Assembly (NCBI RefSeq): GCF_964355755.1
Contig: NC_092674.1
Location: 13,147,001-13,211,000 of the forward strand
DNA length: 64,000 nucleotides
Origin: Antedon mediterranea
Lineage: Eukaryota; Echinodermata; Crinoidea; Comatulida; Antedonidae
Direction of reading: 5' to 3'
In this document: one piece after another, positions 34,735 to 46,251 of the stretch
How the letters are laid out: every line of letters begins with the position of its first letter
Position numbering within the stretch: the first letter of the stretch is position 1
The notes under the pieces: model-generated
Seen by the model: only the letters and a program-made list of their open reading frames with translations
What the model was told of the DNA's origin: nothing
Database searches by the model: none
Position numbers and translations under genes: made by a program

Positions 34735-36772
34735 ATAAATACACACAGGAGCTATTTTGGCTTGGTATTATGTACAAAAGCCCTAGAAAACATCTTATTT
34801 TATTGTTTTAGTTTTCTTCAGAAATATAACTTTTGATTTCATATTTTAAACACGATATTTGTATTCGAGTATTATAATACAGTATGTATAATTTTTCAAT
34901 ACAGGTAGTTTTTTTTTTTGTCTACTTGCTTAATTTATGTTGCAAAACGCTGTGATGGAAATGTTGCTTTCCACGTAAAAGTACTGTAAGTGCAGATATT
35001 AGAGAGGTTTCGCAATCTTACGAATACGATAACGAAAACCTGCTGGAGTTTTGGAAAACCAAGAATGCGTAAAAAAAATGATGCTTCAACATGCTTATGC
35101 GTGGCTGAAGACAAAATATTAGTCCTAAATTGAATTGGCTTGTTTTTATTATCATTTATAGTTTACTTAAAGTTATTATTTACACAATAAGTGAAAATAT
35201 TTTGTTATGGTGAACCTTTTGTTATCGTTAAATTTATAAACACAGTTCAACAATTGTTAACACGTATTTTATTCCTATTCATGTCAATCGAATTTCATTA
35301 AACTAAAATGTTTCGATTTCCCCTTTTTCTACCAAATCGGAATTGGAAAACCTTATTCTTGATGGTAATAATTATTATGTATGTATTATTACACTGTATA
35401 ATCGATGAAGGAAACATTCATGTGTAAATATAAAAAAAAAAAATATATATATATATATTCTCATCCGTTTAGTTTATCATTTATTCAGTGTATAGGCTTC
35501 ACTGGTAATTGTCTTAAAATAAGTGCAAAGTACAACAATTTAGACAAAACAGTACGGTATTCAGTACATTCAGTTCCTCAATAACTGTTACGGAGCCTAT
35601 TTGTACAAAAGATGGTGGACCGGTAACGTACACCTTAAACACAGAATGGATCTTTTTTTCATTTTGGAGGAGATGGTAATAACAGTCCGTCGTCATTTCA
35701 GCAAAGATATCTCCGAGTTGGAATAAGAAACAACAAAACATATCCATCTAGTGCACTGTTTTACGGAGAAACCACTGTTATCTACTGTAGCTAAAATAAC
35801 CGATATTAGCTTCGATGGTTCACTATGGCAAGAAGCATACTGTTTTTGATGATCAACTTTAGATAGCATGGTAACCAACGTGGTGATGTTGCAACATGTT
35901 AAGATGCATAGCCCTTAATAATTTATATAAAGTAGGATTTTCTAAAAAGAAATACTTCAATAAAGAGTCATAATACTGTAGGTTGAAGCCTTGCAAGTAC
36001 CAACACAAAGCGTTACTGGAATTCATCAAATCCACAAGATATAATAATGTTTGGAGTATCAACCTTGACTTCAACTGATGGATGTGCTGTCTATAACGCA
36101 AAAGCTAAAGAGACCTATCATCCAACGTCATCTCTAAAGTGAAACTATTCGCCAATTATTGCATTCATAACAAAATTCCAAGTACTGAAAACGTTGGAAA
36201 TTGCAAACAGACTTTGTAAGTGAACGAGAAAAAGGTGTTAAAATGCTACTAAATGCTTCTCCGTGAGAGTTAAACACAGGAAGACACCAATCATATACGA
36301 ACACCATCCTTTCTAGTATTTGTACTCAGTCAAGTTAGATTGGTCAACCCATATAAACTAAATCACCAATAAAGCAAACAGAATACTAAGATTGCGCAAC
36401 ATAAATCTATATAGTACAATTGTAGTAGGAATATTAAACTATAGCGTATAACTATCTTATTCGACCTTTAAGCTTGAGTAATGTTTTGACGCTTGGCCAA
36501 ATCACGAATCGGACATGTACATGCTAATATTTGCAGCTAAACACATAGCACAATAATACGAGGATGCTTCGATGCAACCGTTAGCCTAACAGTTTTTTTA
36601 GGATTTTAGCACCGTGACCTCTGACTGCAGTTGATACAAATTGTTGCTCATTGTTTTATTTAGCTTAGATATTATCCTATTATATGCCTAGAAGAATAGG
36701 AGTTAGGCCATGTTATATTATATAGGCCAGGAACTTTGTTAACGTCTGTGTTTTGTATGGTAAATACACATA
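34735..36772. other. Intronic DNA, no assigned gene
   Basis: 35,514-36,101 holds several overlapping minus-strand frames with slightly protein-like text (for example NALCWYLQGFNLQYYDSLLK near 36,000 and DIFAEMTTDCYYHLLQNEKK near 35,690), in different frames and without splice signals. This may be a decayed retrogene or transposon gene, but I recognise no family. The rest is AT-rich, with an AT microsatellite near 35,430-35,458. Confidence 0.4.
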
Positions 36773-37768
36773 CGCCCGTATTCTTAAACCGGACTTAGGC
36801 CTATAAAAATATAACAGTCATTGAGTTCTAATATTGGCCAGATATTGAAAAATGAAATATCTATTTTTCTATCAGCTGAATTAAAGATGCATTGGTATAA
36901 TGTTGATGCAAATCATCTTTATTTACAACCGTATACAAATTAAATAATTTTCTTCGCGCAAGTCCGACTTGAACTACGTCACACCACAGCGACAATGGGA
37001 GATGCGGAAATTCACCACGCGATGGAATTTTTATGGGGCCTAGCGCTTTCTTGTCACGCTATGAAGAACGTGATTCGTCGAGATCATACTTTGTTGGAGG
37101 CCTATCAAATATGGAAGTTTTTGTTTATTGTTAATGAAAAATACTTTACTTTTAAATTAACACTGATCTTGTTCCAATAATAAAAGATTAACATTATTCT
37201 TCATGATGCGTTAAAAATGTTGTTATAACAACATGTAAAGTGATATTAATGCGCAAAATTTCGTCTGCATTTCAAATACTCTTTTATCATTGGCCAATTT
37301 TAATTTATAATATTTATTAAAATAGCCTTTGTTACCCAGACGTGTGAAACTCGACTAAAGCTCGACTTCATTAACCCATCAAGGTCCAAATATAATTTTA
37401 TTGTTAAAAAATATTTATCAAGTTTTTATTATTTATTACACATACATGAATCAGTTCCATATGTTAATTTGAGCCCTTTTGTCCTTTGACCCTGTTTTGG
37501 GTAATGGATCATATAATATGTCCCAATGGGTTATAATAGACAAACAAATCTTTTTTTTAAACAGCAAAATATTTATTGATATTTCCAAAAAAAAGATCAG
37601 AAAATCACATCATAAGCTTCAGTAAAATGATTTGTTATGCTATTTACAATTTTACACATCCAAATGAAAACTTGGAATACTTCTTTTATGAATCGAATTT
37701 GAAGTAATAGCTCGAACTAGTACTTTTTGAAGTCGAAGTTCTATTTTTCGGTTTAAGAATAAAGGGCG
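36773..37768. mobile_element. TIR element of about 1 kb (MITE-like)
   Basis: The left end CGCCCGTATTCTTAAACCGG mirrors the right end, which reads CGGTTTAAGAATAAAGGGCG. About 18 of 21 positions pair, allowing small gaps. Related subterminal words (AGTCCGACTTGAACT near 36,961; CTCGACTAAAGCTCGACTTC near 37,352) lie inside. A plus-strand frame at 36,995-37,180 starting MGDAEIHHAMEFLWGLALSC may be a remnant of element coding. A GTATTCTTAAACCGG end resembles Harbinger/ISL2EU-type MITEs of invertebrates, from memory. No target duplication fixed. Confidence 0.6.
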
Positions 37769-37876
37769 CCAATGGCTATTTAAATGGAGTATGGAAATAT
37801 ATTACAAAGAGCGTTTACCTTGGCAATAAGCAATTCAAAAGTGGAAAATAATAACCTTTATACAATCAGAATGTTT

Positions 37877-38038
37877 AACTTTTATACCATCAGAATGTTC
37901 AGATAGCAATTGCATTTTTATAACACTTTTGTTAACATTTTATTATTGCATATTTTTAACTTTTATACAATCAGAATGTTCAGATAGCAATTGCATGTTT
38001 ATAACACTTTTGTTAACATTTTATTATTGCATATTTTT
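37877..38038. repeat. 81-bp tandem duplication
   Basis: AACTTTTATACMATCAGAAT starts at 37,877 and 37,958, and the two 81-bp units differ at only a few positions. A partial third unit lies just left, near 37,857. Confidence 0.95.
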
Positions 38039-38091
38039 CTATGTTTTTTTCTAAATTTGTTAATGTCGGTTTTATTGTATCGTCCTATATG

Positions 38092-39379
38092 CAAGAGCGA
38101 ATAAGGTGTCAAGTTAATGAAATGTTAGAGAAAGGGGTTATTAGAGAATCCACAAGTTCATGGAGTTTCTTGTCTGTATGATTCGAAAGGCCGGGACAGA
38201 TAAATATAGATTTTGTATTGATTTTAAACGCCCGAACTACATTAGTGTGTGTCAGGGACAATTTTCCTTCACCAAATATTAACGATGCACTTGACAGTTT
38301 AGGAACGACTTTAGATTTAGCCTCTGGGTACTGGAAAATTGAGTTGAGTGAGAATTCAACGGCTAAAACTGCTTTTATTACACAAGATGGATGTTATGAA
38401 TTTAATGTTCTCCCTTTCAGGTTACACAATGCTCCAACGGGCAATGCAGAAAATATTACGATGGTTGAATTGGAAATTTGTTATCTGGATGACATCATTA
38501 TTTTCAGTAATAGTTGGGAGGAATATTTATGCCAGTTGGAACAAGTGATGGATAGACTTCAGGTGGCGGGACTAAACTTACAATGGAATGTACGTTTGGT
38601 CAAAGGCAGGTTAAATACTTAGGTCACATACTAAGTGGAAACGGGGTGGCCATCAATCCTGAGAAATTACAAATTGTCCGTGACTATCCTACACCAAAAA
38701 AAAGTTATCTGAAGTGCGCGCTTTTCTTGGTTTTGTAGGCTATTATAGGAAATACATAAAACACTTTTGTAAAATTGTTGATCCTTTAACTAACTTAACT
38801 AGGAAGAGGTGGGGTGTACCAGGACGGAACAATGAAATAGAGCATTTGAGTTATTAAAACAAGCGTTATTGGAACCCCTAATTTTGGCTTTTTCACGCTT
38901 TGATGAGACTGAGTTTATATTACAGACTGATGCTAGTCATTTAGGATTGTGATTTATTTTGGCCCAGTATCAGGAAGGCAAGGAAATGGTGATTTCATAC
39001 GGGGGTTGAGGACTTCATAACGCGGAGCGGAATTATACCACCACTGAACTTGAAGCGTTGGCGGTTGTAGAAGGTATGAAGAAATATGCCTCTTATCTTC
39101 AGTATAGTGTGAAATACAATGACCACAATTTAGTATTTCACACTATACAGAAGATAAGCGGCATATTTCTTTATACCTTACAAATGGCTATTTTCTATTA
39201 AACAAGCAAGCGGTCGTTTAGCCAGATGTGCCCTTAAACTCCAGTCCTATAACTTCGAAGTAGTACATGTCAAAGAACGTAATAATAGTAATGATGATGC
39301 TCTTAGTAGATTAAGTAAATACACTTCTATAGAACCTTGTTTGACATGTGGGCAACCTGATATTGTGACTTTTGTGTGA
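38092..39379 (+). pseudogene. Ty3/gypsy-type RT and RNase H relic
   Basis: Plus-strand pol fragment. RT opens with QVNEMLEKGVIRESTSSW, then LDLASGYWKIEL, then the catalytic YLDD box in EICYLDDIIIFS (near 38,485). The connection region has YLGHILSGNGV and EVRAFLGFVGYYRKYIKHF (38,625-38,765). RNase H has LQTDASHLGL, then NAERNYTTTELEALAVVEGM and, after an inverted insertion, KWLFSIKQASGRLARCALKL through DDALSRLSKY. Several stops (including in the RNase H core) and frameshifts disable it. Protease and integrase are not seen; about 1.3 kb of pol is left. No LTR found. Confidence 0.9.
39067..39181. repeat. Inverted 49-bp insertion forming a hairpin in RNase H
   Basis: The segment 39,133-39,181 (starting GTATTTCACACTATACAGAA) is the inverse of 39,067-39,117, separated by 15 bases. 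Removing it rejoins DHNL to KWLFSIKQ, the normal RNase H order, so it is a later insertion copied from the neighbouring sequence in inverted orientation. The arms differ at about five positions, so it is not recent. Confidence 0.9.
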
Positions 39380-40151
39380 CCCATTTTTCTGTGGGATAAC
39401 ACTTATCAGGATAGTATATGTTGTGACAGCGCGCAATCGGTTCCTTGTTGCGCTCCAAACATTGCTGCTTAATCACTTAGGAAGGGTAACCGAAATAAAT
39501 ACAAAGGGGAGCTGCTAAATAATAATCTTCATTGTTCTACTAATCCGCAAAATAATTACCATGCTTATCGTTGGTACAGATTCTTGATTATAATTACGGT
39601 AAACCTTTTGACGCCTATCATGATTTTGTTTAATATGAATTTCCTAATTTGTAATCAAAAAGTATGTTATGCATTTTAATTTTACTTTGCAGTGCTTACA
39701 TCAGTTTACATGATGGATACTGTACCTACAAATCCCATTGTATCATCGTATTCGGGATTGTCAACGTTGGACCACTCGAGTCTATTTCCAGTTTATTGAT
39801 CAGTACAGTAACGTAATTGTTATAAAACTTTACAAGCCTTAACAGTTTATCTACGTATTTAGCTTATATTAGTTTTGATTTCTGTCTCTCCAATCCAATT
39901 AATATTTTGTAATGAAAGTCCTACAATTAAATAATTGTCAATGTATATAGAGTAATTTCTAACTCTTCCATAAGCTTCCTAATTACATGTACATGTATAC
40001 AGTCTAGGTACGTAAAAGCGTCACATTTTATATCTTATTTGTTTTGTGTATTTGCATTGTATTTCAGTAAAAAAAACGACTACTACCTGTAAGGAAACAT
40101 TTTTTGTTGTACTGTAAAGTAATATTAATTTAAATAATATTAATATTTAAC
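39380..40151. other. No gene seen
   Basis: The sequence after the gypsy relic may include further decayed element DNA, but no integrase motif or LTR is visible. Confidence 0.45.
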
Positions 40152-41560
40152 TAGCAGGGCCGCACGGTCTTTTTCTGCCTTAATATGTTGTTATATACTT
40201 TGCATGGGCAAGTATAATAGTACTTGACAAATTATTAAAATAAAAGCAAATCGTATCACGAATAAAATTCGGAACTACTGTATTTACCATTGGTTTGTTA
40301 TACACTATTCCTTCACTTCAATATATGTAGGCTAAAAATTGAAGCATTAGTACAGTGGATATGGAACTTTAGACTTTACTTTTGACTGGAAAATAAAAGA
40401 CGCTAAAGAAAAATTGTGCTGTGTAAATTAGATGATGCGCGCAAACACATAACGAATGTATAAAAATGCCAAACCATATTATTTTGGGTGTTTTTTGTGG
40501 TGTATTAATTATTTGATACGTAGAGATAAAAAAAAGTGGACACAAATCGAATGAAAAACACATTGCTGCGGAAACACGAATGAAGTTTTTTCATTTACAT
40601 TTTATTTTTGTTTACTGGTTTTGGTATTTTGCAATGTTTATGTATGGGAGATTTGTTACGTACTTGCTACTTTTGTAATTAAAGTGTGGTCTACCAGAAA
40701 CTCGTGCTCCACACGGTTTTTCTGCCTTAATAATAATTCACATGGCATGATTATTAAGTATAATAAAAGCGTATTTTTCCCGGTAACGATATTTCTTTTC
40801 GTACATAAGAGATGAGAGATGTCACAAAATATGAATAAATATTCTTTAATCATGTCCATAAGCTACGTTAGAAATGAGCTAACAATTCGCTAATAAAACG
40901 GTTTTCTGTCGAGCCGTATGTGCAGTCGAGTGGACTAGGATGGACTTTACATGTCGATGTATGGGGTTCGAATCCGATGAGCAAGTTCTTTTTACTTTAT
41001 AGTGAGAGAGAGATTATTTAGGTTTAGTTATATTTAGGAACTTAACTATCTTTCACATAAGGGGCCCCAACTTCTGTACGAAATAAAAAATCGCTTCCCG
41101 GCCCATACTTACGGCCATTGATTTTGTTATACACGGAGTATTCCTTTACTTTGAAATATCTGTAAGCTACAAAATGAAAGCAATACTGGGTTTGGGGTGA
41201 GCCTCAGAAAGTGACAACGTGCATGAGCGGGACAGACTTCGGTCATCAGTCGCCAGAGATTAAAACATTTTAATGATAAAATATGAATTAAGATGTGAAG
41301 TATTGGAATAATAACAATGATTACGGACTCAACACAAAAAAGTAGTCGAATTTAGATGAGGCGCTCGGACTTGAACATTGTGGGTGTATTTTTCGTTGAT
41401 TTTTTATATTTAGCGGAAACACGACACTCATTTGTTTCTTCATTTATATTTTTTTTTCATGCGTTTTTTTTTCATTTTTGTTTTGTGTATTTTTTCGTAT
41501 TTTTTTGTAATTACATTATATTGTGGTTTAGTTTGATTTTTAGCTTTAGACGGTGATACT
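40152..41560. repeat. Two to three diverged tandem copies of a block of about 0.5-0.9 kb
   Basis: GGGCCGCACGGTC with TTTTTCTGCCTTAATA (40,158) is repeated as CCACACGGTTTTTCTGCCTT (40,711). GTTATACACTATTCCTTCACTT (40,297) returns as GTTATACACGGAGTATTCCT (41,128), and GCGGAAACACGAATGAAG (40,567) as GCGGAAACACGACACTC (41,414). Order is conserved and divergence is high. At 40,152 the words CTAGCAGGGCC could be an inverted Helitron-type end. Confidence 0.6.
40910..40986 (+). ncRNA. tRNA-like sequence (tRNA-derived SINE head or tRNA pseudogene)
   Basis: Contains an A-box-like GCAGTCGAGTGGACTAGG, a GATGGACT anticodon-arm-like word and a perfect B box, GGTTCGAATCC, about 40 bases later. Spacing fits a serine/leucine-type tRNA. 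Stems pair poorly, so a working tRNA is unlikely. It is followed by a T-rich stretch. A second B-box-like word in inverse (GAACTCGAACC) lies at 41,585-41,595. Confidence 0.45.
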
Positions 41561-42410
41561 TAATTATTACACATGTCGCAGATTGAACTCGAACCTTTAC
41601 TAACCATTGATATCAATTGTCACGGCGATTTTCTCACGGAGCCAAACCGTGATTTACAAAATACATTCTGTTCCAAGGATAGGTGTAATTAATTAAAACT
41701 TCAACAGCGCGATCATTTTTTATGCGCTTGACTAAAGACTGTTTATTTAGCGGCCCGGCATGGTATTTGTAGATCCGGCTATGGCGGTACATAACAGAGG
41801 AGGTTGCGTAGTTTATACAGTGACGTAACATGGTCGCTGAGACGTCAAATTACTGCAATTGTTTGCCTTTTTTAGTGTTTATCTTTAAAATTCAGGAAAG
41901 TGACATAGCCTATCGTGTGCGGCCCCTCAATAAACATCAGTGTGCCAAATGTGAGCACGTACCTTTCAGTGGTTTTGGTGGAGATAGGCCTACGTAAAAT
42001 CACGCGTCAAATTTAGTAGCCTTAATATATAGATTATTTGCATATCTACAGACGTACCACCATTTCCAAAATTCAAATTGTTCTAGCAATACTTTCGAAT
42101 TCATAAATAACAGTAAAATTCAGATTACGGATGGCACCCAAAACTTGCAAGAATTTAAAATATAGTATAAAGTGTTCTGTATTTATTTTTGTTCCAATTA
42201 ATTTTACTGACCACATACATTGCATACTTATAATAAGCATTTAGCCTACCAGACGTATGTACTGTTCAACCTAATTTTAATTCTTTTTGTATCAGTGAAT
42301 TTAAAGCATAGAAAATGAGACTTCAATTGTAACTCCTGCATATAATATTATTTTGCATACGTCTGACAAGTTTCCTCGGCACTGTTAAATCTGTTAATCA
42401 GCGGGCTCAT
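41561..42410. other. No gene; probably Helitron body
   Basis: No exon seen. If the 3' end at 42,438 is a Helitron terminus, this stretch would be the body of a nonautonomous element; its 5' end is not identified. Confidence 0.35.
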
Positions 42411-42438
42411 ACCCGTTGAAGACGGGTACTAATGCTAG
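42411..42438 (+). mobile_element. Helitron-type 3' terminus
   Basis: ACCCGT, loop TGAAG, ACGGGT form a 6-bp hairpin (42,411-42,427). Seven bases later the sequence ends CTAG at 42,435-42,438 and is followed by T. Hairpin, about 10-12 bases, CTRR, then host T is the diagnostic 3' structure of Helitron rolling-circle transposons. No Rep/helicase gene is visible, so it would be nonautonomous. Confidence 0.65.
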
Positions 42439-42584
42439 TTTTCTATAAATTAAACTGATGACAATTACCGAATTAATGGCAATTTTAATATAAATGAATC
42501 ATAATATTAGGTGGTGTACAGATGACGACCTAATGAATTTACTATTAATGTATTAACTCAACATATTATACGGTATATATGGTA

Positions 42585-42730
42585 TATAATTGGATAATGC
42601 GTATGTTGTGGTATATAAAAAGAGAAAATGTTAAAAACAAAGTATATTAGAATAGGATAATGCTTATGTTGTGATATATAAAAAGAGAAAATGTTAAAAA
42701 TAAAGTATTTTAGAATTGGATAATGCTAGA
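42585..42730. repeat. Minisatellite of about 65 bp, 2.3 copies
   Basis: TTGGATAATGCGTATGTTGT with TATAAAAAGAGAAAATGTTAAAA is repeated once more and then partly. About 95% alike by eye. Confidence 0.9.
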
Positions 42731-43629
42731 TATTTAGATTTGTATCATATTTGATCGAAATTGTCAGTGGTCAATTTTTGTAGGGTGGGCGTATGTTGTG
42801 ACGTCTACAGTCTTTTGTGGTACACAATACCTATTTGCATATTTTCCACCTGTGGGTTGGTTTAAATAGAATAGGTATTTTAAAAGGGTCCTGCGCAAAC
42901 AGAATTGTAAACTTTTCTATGCAGGATCATTGTCATCATTTATATTATGAAACTATATTTATAAACGATGAGTAATAAATGTGAATTGAATCTTGAATTT
43001 GTAAAGGGAGGAGTTCCAGTCGGGAGGTTGACCTAAACGCAACTCTTAAACTGTTCACCGAGTGTGGCATTGATTGCCAAGATAATGTAATGTATATTTG
43101 CATAATGTTCTTAGCGGGAGTGTGCGATTTAATGTTTACATTTTGTTGATAAGTCAGTCTGTGGAGCACATGCCAAGGAAGTTAAGAATTATTCTTTTCT
43201 TTGTTGTTTTAAACTTTTTAATTTATAAATTACATTCAATTATCGTACGAAGGAAGACAAATTAAATCCACCACTTTTAGACAAGATTATTTGAGCAGAG
43301 GCAGATCAATGAAATTATTCTTAAATGATAATAAACAATAACTAACTAAATATCCACCTATATCAATAACTGACTAAAGCCCAAGAAATCGTTTTAAAAC
43401 TGGTGTTTTAACATGTGTGTGGTTACATTATAAAATGATACCGTAATTGTTGTAAAGAGGGCGGTGCGAAATTGATAGATTAGCATTTTGCAACTGGCAT
43501 GCTCTTTTCCTTGTTCTTCTAATTCATTATTCGATTCAAAAATTTAAAAAAAAACAATATTTTTTTTGTTTAGTTCAAGTAAGTTTTAACATTGGAATCT
43601 TTCCTTTTTATCTATATCTCAATTATAAC

Positions 43630-43634
<5 letters not shown>
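42731..43634. other. Intronic DNA, no gene seen
   Basis: Nothing assigned; an AT-rich intron region between Helitron end and exon 3. Confidence 0.5.

Positions 43635-43667
<33 letters not shown>
43635..43667. repeat. (TA)n microsatellite
   Basis: About 16 TA repeats. Confidence 0.95.
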
Positions 43668-43670
<3 letters not shown>

Positions 43671-43845
43671 ACAAAATTGCTTTAAACGAGTTAAATTTTT
43701 TACTGAACCTTTTGAATTGGCGAGTTATGAATGTTTGCATATTATATTATTTTTATGGTAAATAAACACTTTAGTTTGCGGAGATAGAAGTATACAATTT
43801 CCAGATTTATTAATAGGTAAAATTAAAATACACTTTATTACTTAC

Positions 43846-43944
43846 GTTATCAGGTAGATTAACATCTGCATCTGATTCAATCAAGTTCTGGCAAACAGTG
43901 ACATTGTTGTAATAAGCCCCATTTAACAGGGCTGTTTCACCACT
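43846..43944 (-). CDS. Ankyrin-repeat gene, exon 3 (first clear repeat)
   Basis: A 99-bp phase-0 exon. It reads SGETALLNGAYYNNVTVCQN then LIESDADVNLPDN. SGETAL replaces the consensus DGxTPL, and the helix residues differ from exons 4 and 5, but length, register, the conserved VC and the DVN end fit an ankyrin repeat. Acceptor TTTTCAATAG and donor GTAAGT are good. It is not in the duplicated DNA that carries exons 4 and 5, which agrees with its greater divergence. Confidence 0.88.
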
Positions 43945-45524
43945 CTATTGAAAATATTTAAATAAAAACTTTAAAAATTATCTTATTTAAACACCAAATA
44001 TTGAAGAATAATTAATCATACGTCCAAATAACTAATTTTAATATGTATTTAAATTTAATATTCTGTGTGATAGACACATTTGTTTCGTTTTTACATCTAC
44101 ATTATTTGCTCTGATATGAAGTCAATGAATAAGTTGTAGACATTTGCCATGTTTGTTTATTTTAAGAAAGGTGAGCATAATAACATATTAACAATACTAA
44201 TTGGGAATATACAGGTAAATTAAATGCTTAAAAGTAAACGTTAATTATGTATTGTATGTCCTAAAAAAAATGAAAATAGGCCATTTTCTAGCGGTAATAA
44301 TCACTTCCGAGCAAAAAAAAAACATGTTTTCACTTAAAAAAGAAAAGCATACAGTTAAAATAAATGAAGAAAAACATTGGCTGGCCGCCATTTGACTATT
44401 GTTTGCTAATTAAGTTAAGCTAGTTAAATGATTTGTTCTTGTTCAAATTGTTGGTCAACGTGAATAAATATTAAACAATTTAAAAAATGCTTAGAAGGAA
44501 ACTATAACTTTAACTGATGAAATTGTTTACTCTGAGTGAATTGGTAATTTATTAGTTTATTGTATATAGAAATGTGGTACAATACTTCAGTACTCATTTT
44601 TACCCCATAAAGAATTAAGTTGAAACACAGTTATATTTTTTGTTTGCTTAGTCATTAGCTATCCTCGTTTACAATGAATATGTTTTAATCTTTACACATA
44701 AAATAACTCATAGGCTTACATGTTTTACGTAGTAAAATGTTTCATATTGTTTATGCCAAGCGTTTTTTTTGCTCTTATTAAGAATTTCATAATTTTTAAT
44801 AATGTTGTTTTCTTATACCGTTTTCTCTCTAATAATATTTATTGTTCATGTACAGTAACTACTCAATGTTGGTTAGTTTCTTCTTTGTATTTTACTTGGT
44901 AACACGAGTTGATCAGTGGGAGACAACTTGACAACCAAATGCGGATGATATTACACAGTATATTGACAGTATATTATATATTTCCAAGGCAAGGAGAGTT
45001 GTTTATATTTACAGAATGATGATTGAATAATGAACCTGGGAATTGTTCATGATTTATTTAAATTTTTTATTTGGTAAAGTAATCCATTTATTATAATAGA
45101 TTGCTGGAATCGTTATTTGAATAATTTACCATTGCTTATATTATATACTATATTTGATTGATCACTTCATTTTAAATTCTTATACAACAAACAATACTCA
45201 CAAAACGATAAATCACACTAAAATTGAATGTTTTCTAATTTAAATAGTTTATTATTATTTTCATTATTATTTTTGTTTATTGTTATTTTCTTTTTATCTA
45301 CATTATTATTTGCATTAATATTACAGTATTTGTATTTTTTTTTCTCTTTTGTATGGACACTTTTACTACACATGATAAACAATGTATATCTAAATGATAG
45401 TACATAGTCTAAGGTCAATATGTTAATTTATTCTAGATAATGTTGGTATTGTGTTAACAATCTTTGTATTATTATTATTATTATTTACATAGAAAAATAA
45501 ATCATAATTGATTTGCAGGCCTAC

Positions 45525-45605
45525 CTTGTTGTTGATGTTTACAGCCTTTAACTTAATAATATGTGTACAAATATCGATCTCACTTTTTTTTGCACTTTCC
45601 GGAAT
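45525..45605 (-). CDS. Ankyrin-repeat gene, exon 2
   Basis: An 81-bp phase-0 exon between TTTCATAG and GTAGGC. It encodes IPESAKKSEIDICTHIIKLK then AVNINNK. The second half (ID-C--II---A-NINN) has the pattern of the second helix and loop of an ankyrin repeat, so with the end of exon 1 it forms a degenerate N-terminal capping repeat. It reads directly into exon 3 without a frame break. Confidence 0.85.
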
Positions 45606-45835
45606 CTATGAAATAGGAACAGATAGTATTATTAAAATAAATCTAATTGTATATTTAATTCAATCACATGCATTGATATGATTGTTAAACACAAGATCAG
45701 AATGTTCTATTTTTCAATCGAAAGAAGACATATCATCCCCAACTTTTGTCAGATTACGTGTTTAACAATATTTGGTAATTTTATAACATATTCGTCTGTA
45801 TTTTATATGTACAGTTATAATAAGAGACAAAAATA

Positions 45836-45862
45836 ATGATGATGATGATGATGATGATGATT
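45836..45862. repeat. (ATG)n microsatellite
   Basis: Eight or nine ATG/GAT triplets in an intron. Confidence 0.9.
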
Positions 45863-46164
45863 ATATACAATAATATTGTAGAATAATAGAGTAAAGAGGA
45901 AGTAATGTAATACATTAATTTTGAAGAAAACTAAAAAAAAGTTGTTGAAGCATGAATGTCAATAAAAGAGAGAGAGGCAATCAAGAATAACAAGGTAATA
46001 CAAATTACCGCCATGTTTTATCGAAGTTAATTCAACAAGTAAATTAATTTGTCTATAATATGCTATACACAGATGGAAGGTACTGTTTTATACTTTTCAA
46101 CATAATCAAGCTAACTACTAATAATTATGATTTCTGTCAGTAGTTGCATAGTAAAATCGCCTAC

Positions 46165-46242
46165 CTTCAGATTATTTTCAGCACATAGTTCTATAAGTTC
46201 TTCTTTCAGATCCATTTGTAGTTTCTATACCGTCTATATATA
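46165..46242 (-). CDS. Ankyrin-repeat gene, start exon
   Basis: The exon begins after TTATTTTTTTAG (acceptor) at 46,242, has 27 untranslated bases and then the ATG at 46,215. The 17 codons MDLKEELIELCAENNLK end in phase 0 at the donor GTAGG. The first helix (LIELCAENN) matches the start of an N-terminal ankyrin cap. This ATG was chosen because it opens the only frame that joins all downstream exons. There is no signal peptide, so a cytosolic or nuclear protein is likely. An upstream noncoding exon and promoter should lie right of 46,251; a CAA followed by GTGAGT near 46,885 is one weak candidate for its donor. Confidence 0.82.
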
Positions 46243-46251
46243 CTAAAAAAA

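Larger units (their letters stand above)
2836..46242 (-). other. Ankyrin-repeat gene span (partial, at least 5 exons)
   Basis: Five phase-0 exons with canonical splice borders join into one open frame: a 17-codon start exon, a 27-codon exon and three 33-codon ankyrin exons. Introns are about 0.6, 1.6, 21.3 and 19.5 kb. The 3' part is beyond the left edge, so total repeat number and any C-terminal domain are unknown. The transcript probably has an upstream noncoding exon, because an acceptor (TTTTTTTAG) lies at 46,243-46,251, 27 bp before the ATG. I recognise the domain type but not an orthologue, so no gene name is given. Everything else inside the span is intronic and mostly mobile DNA. Confidence 0.85.
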
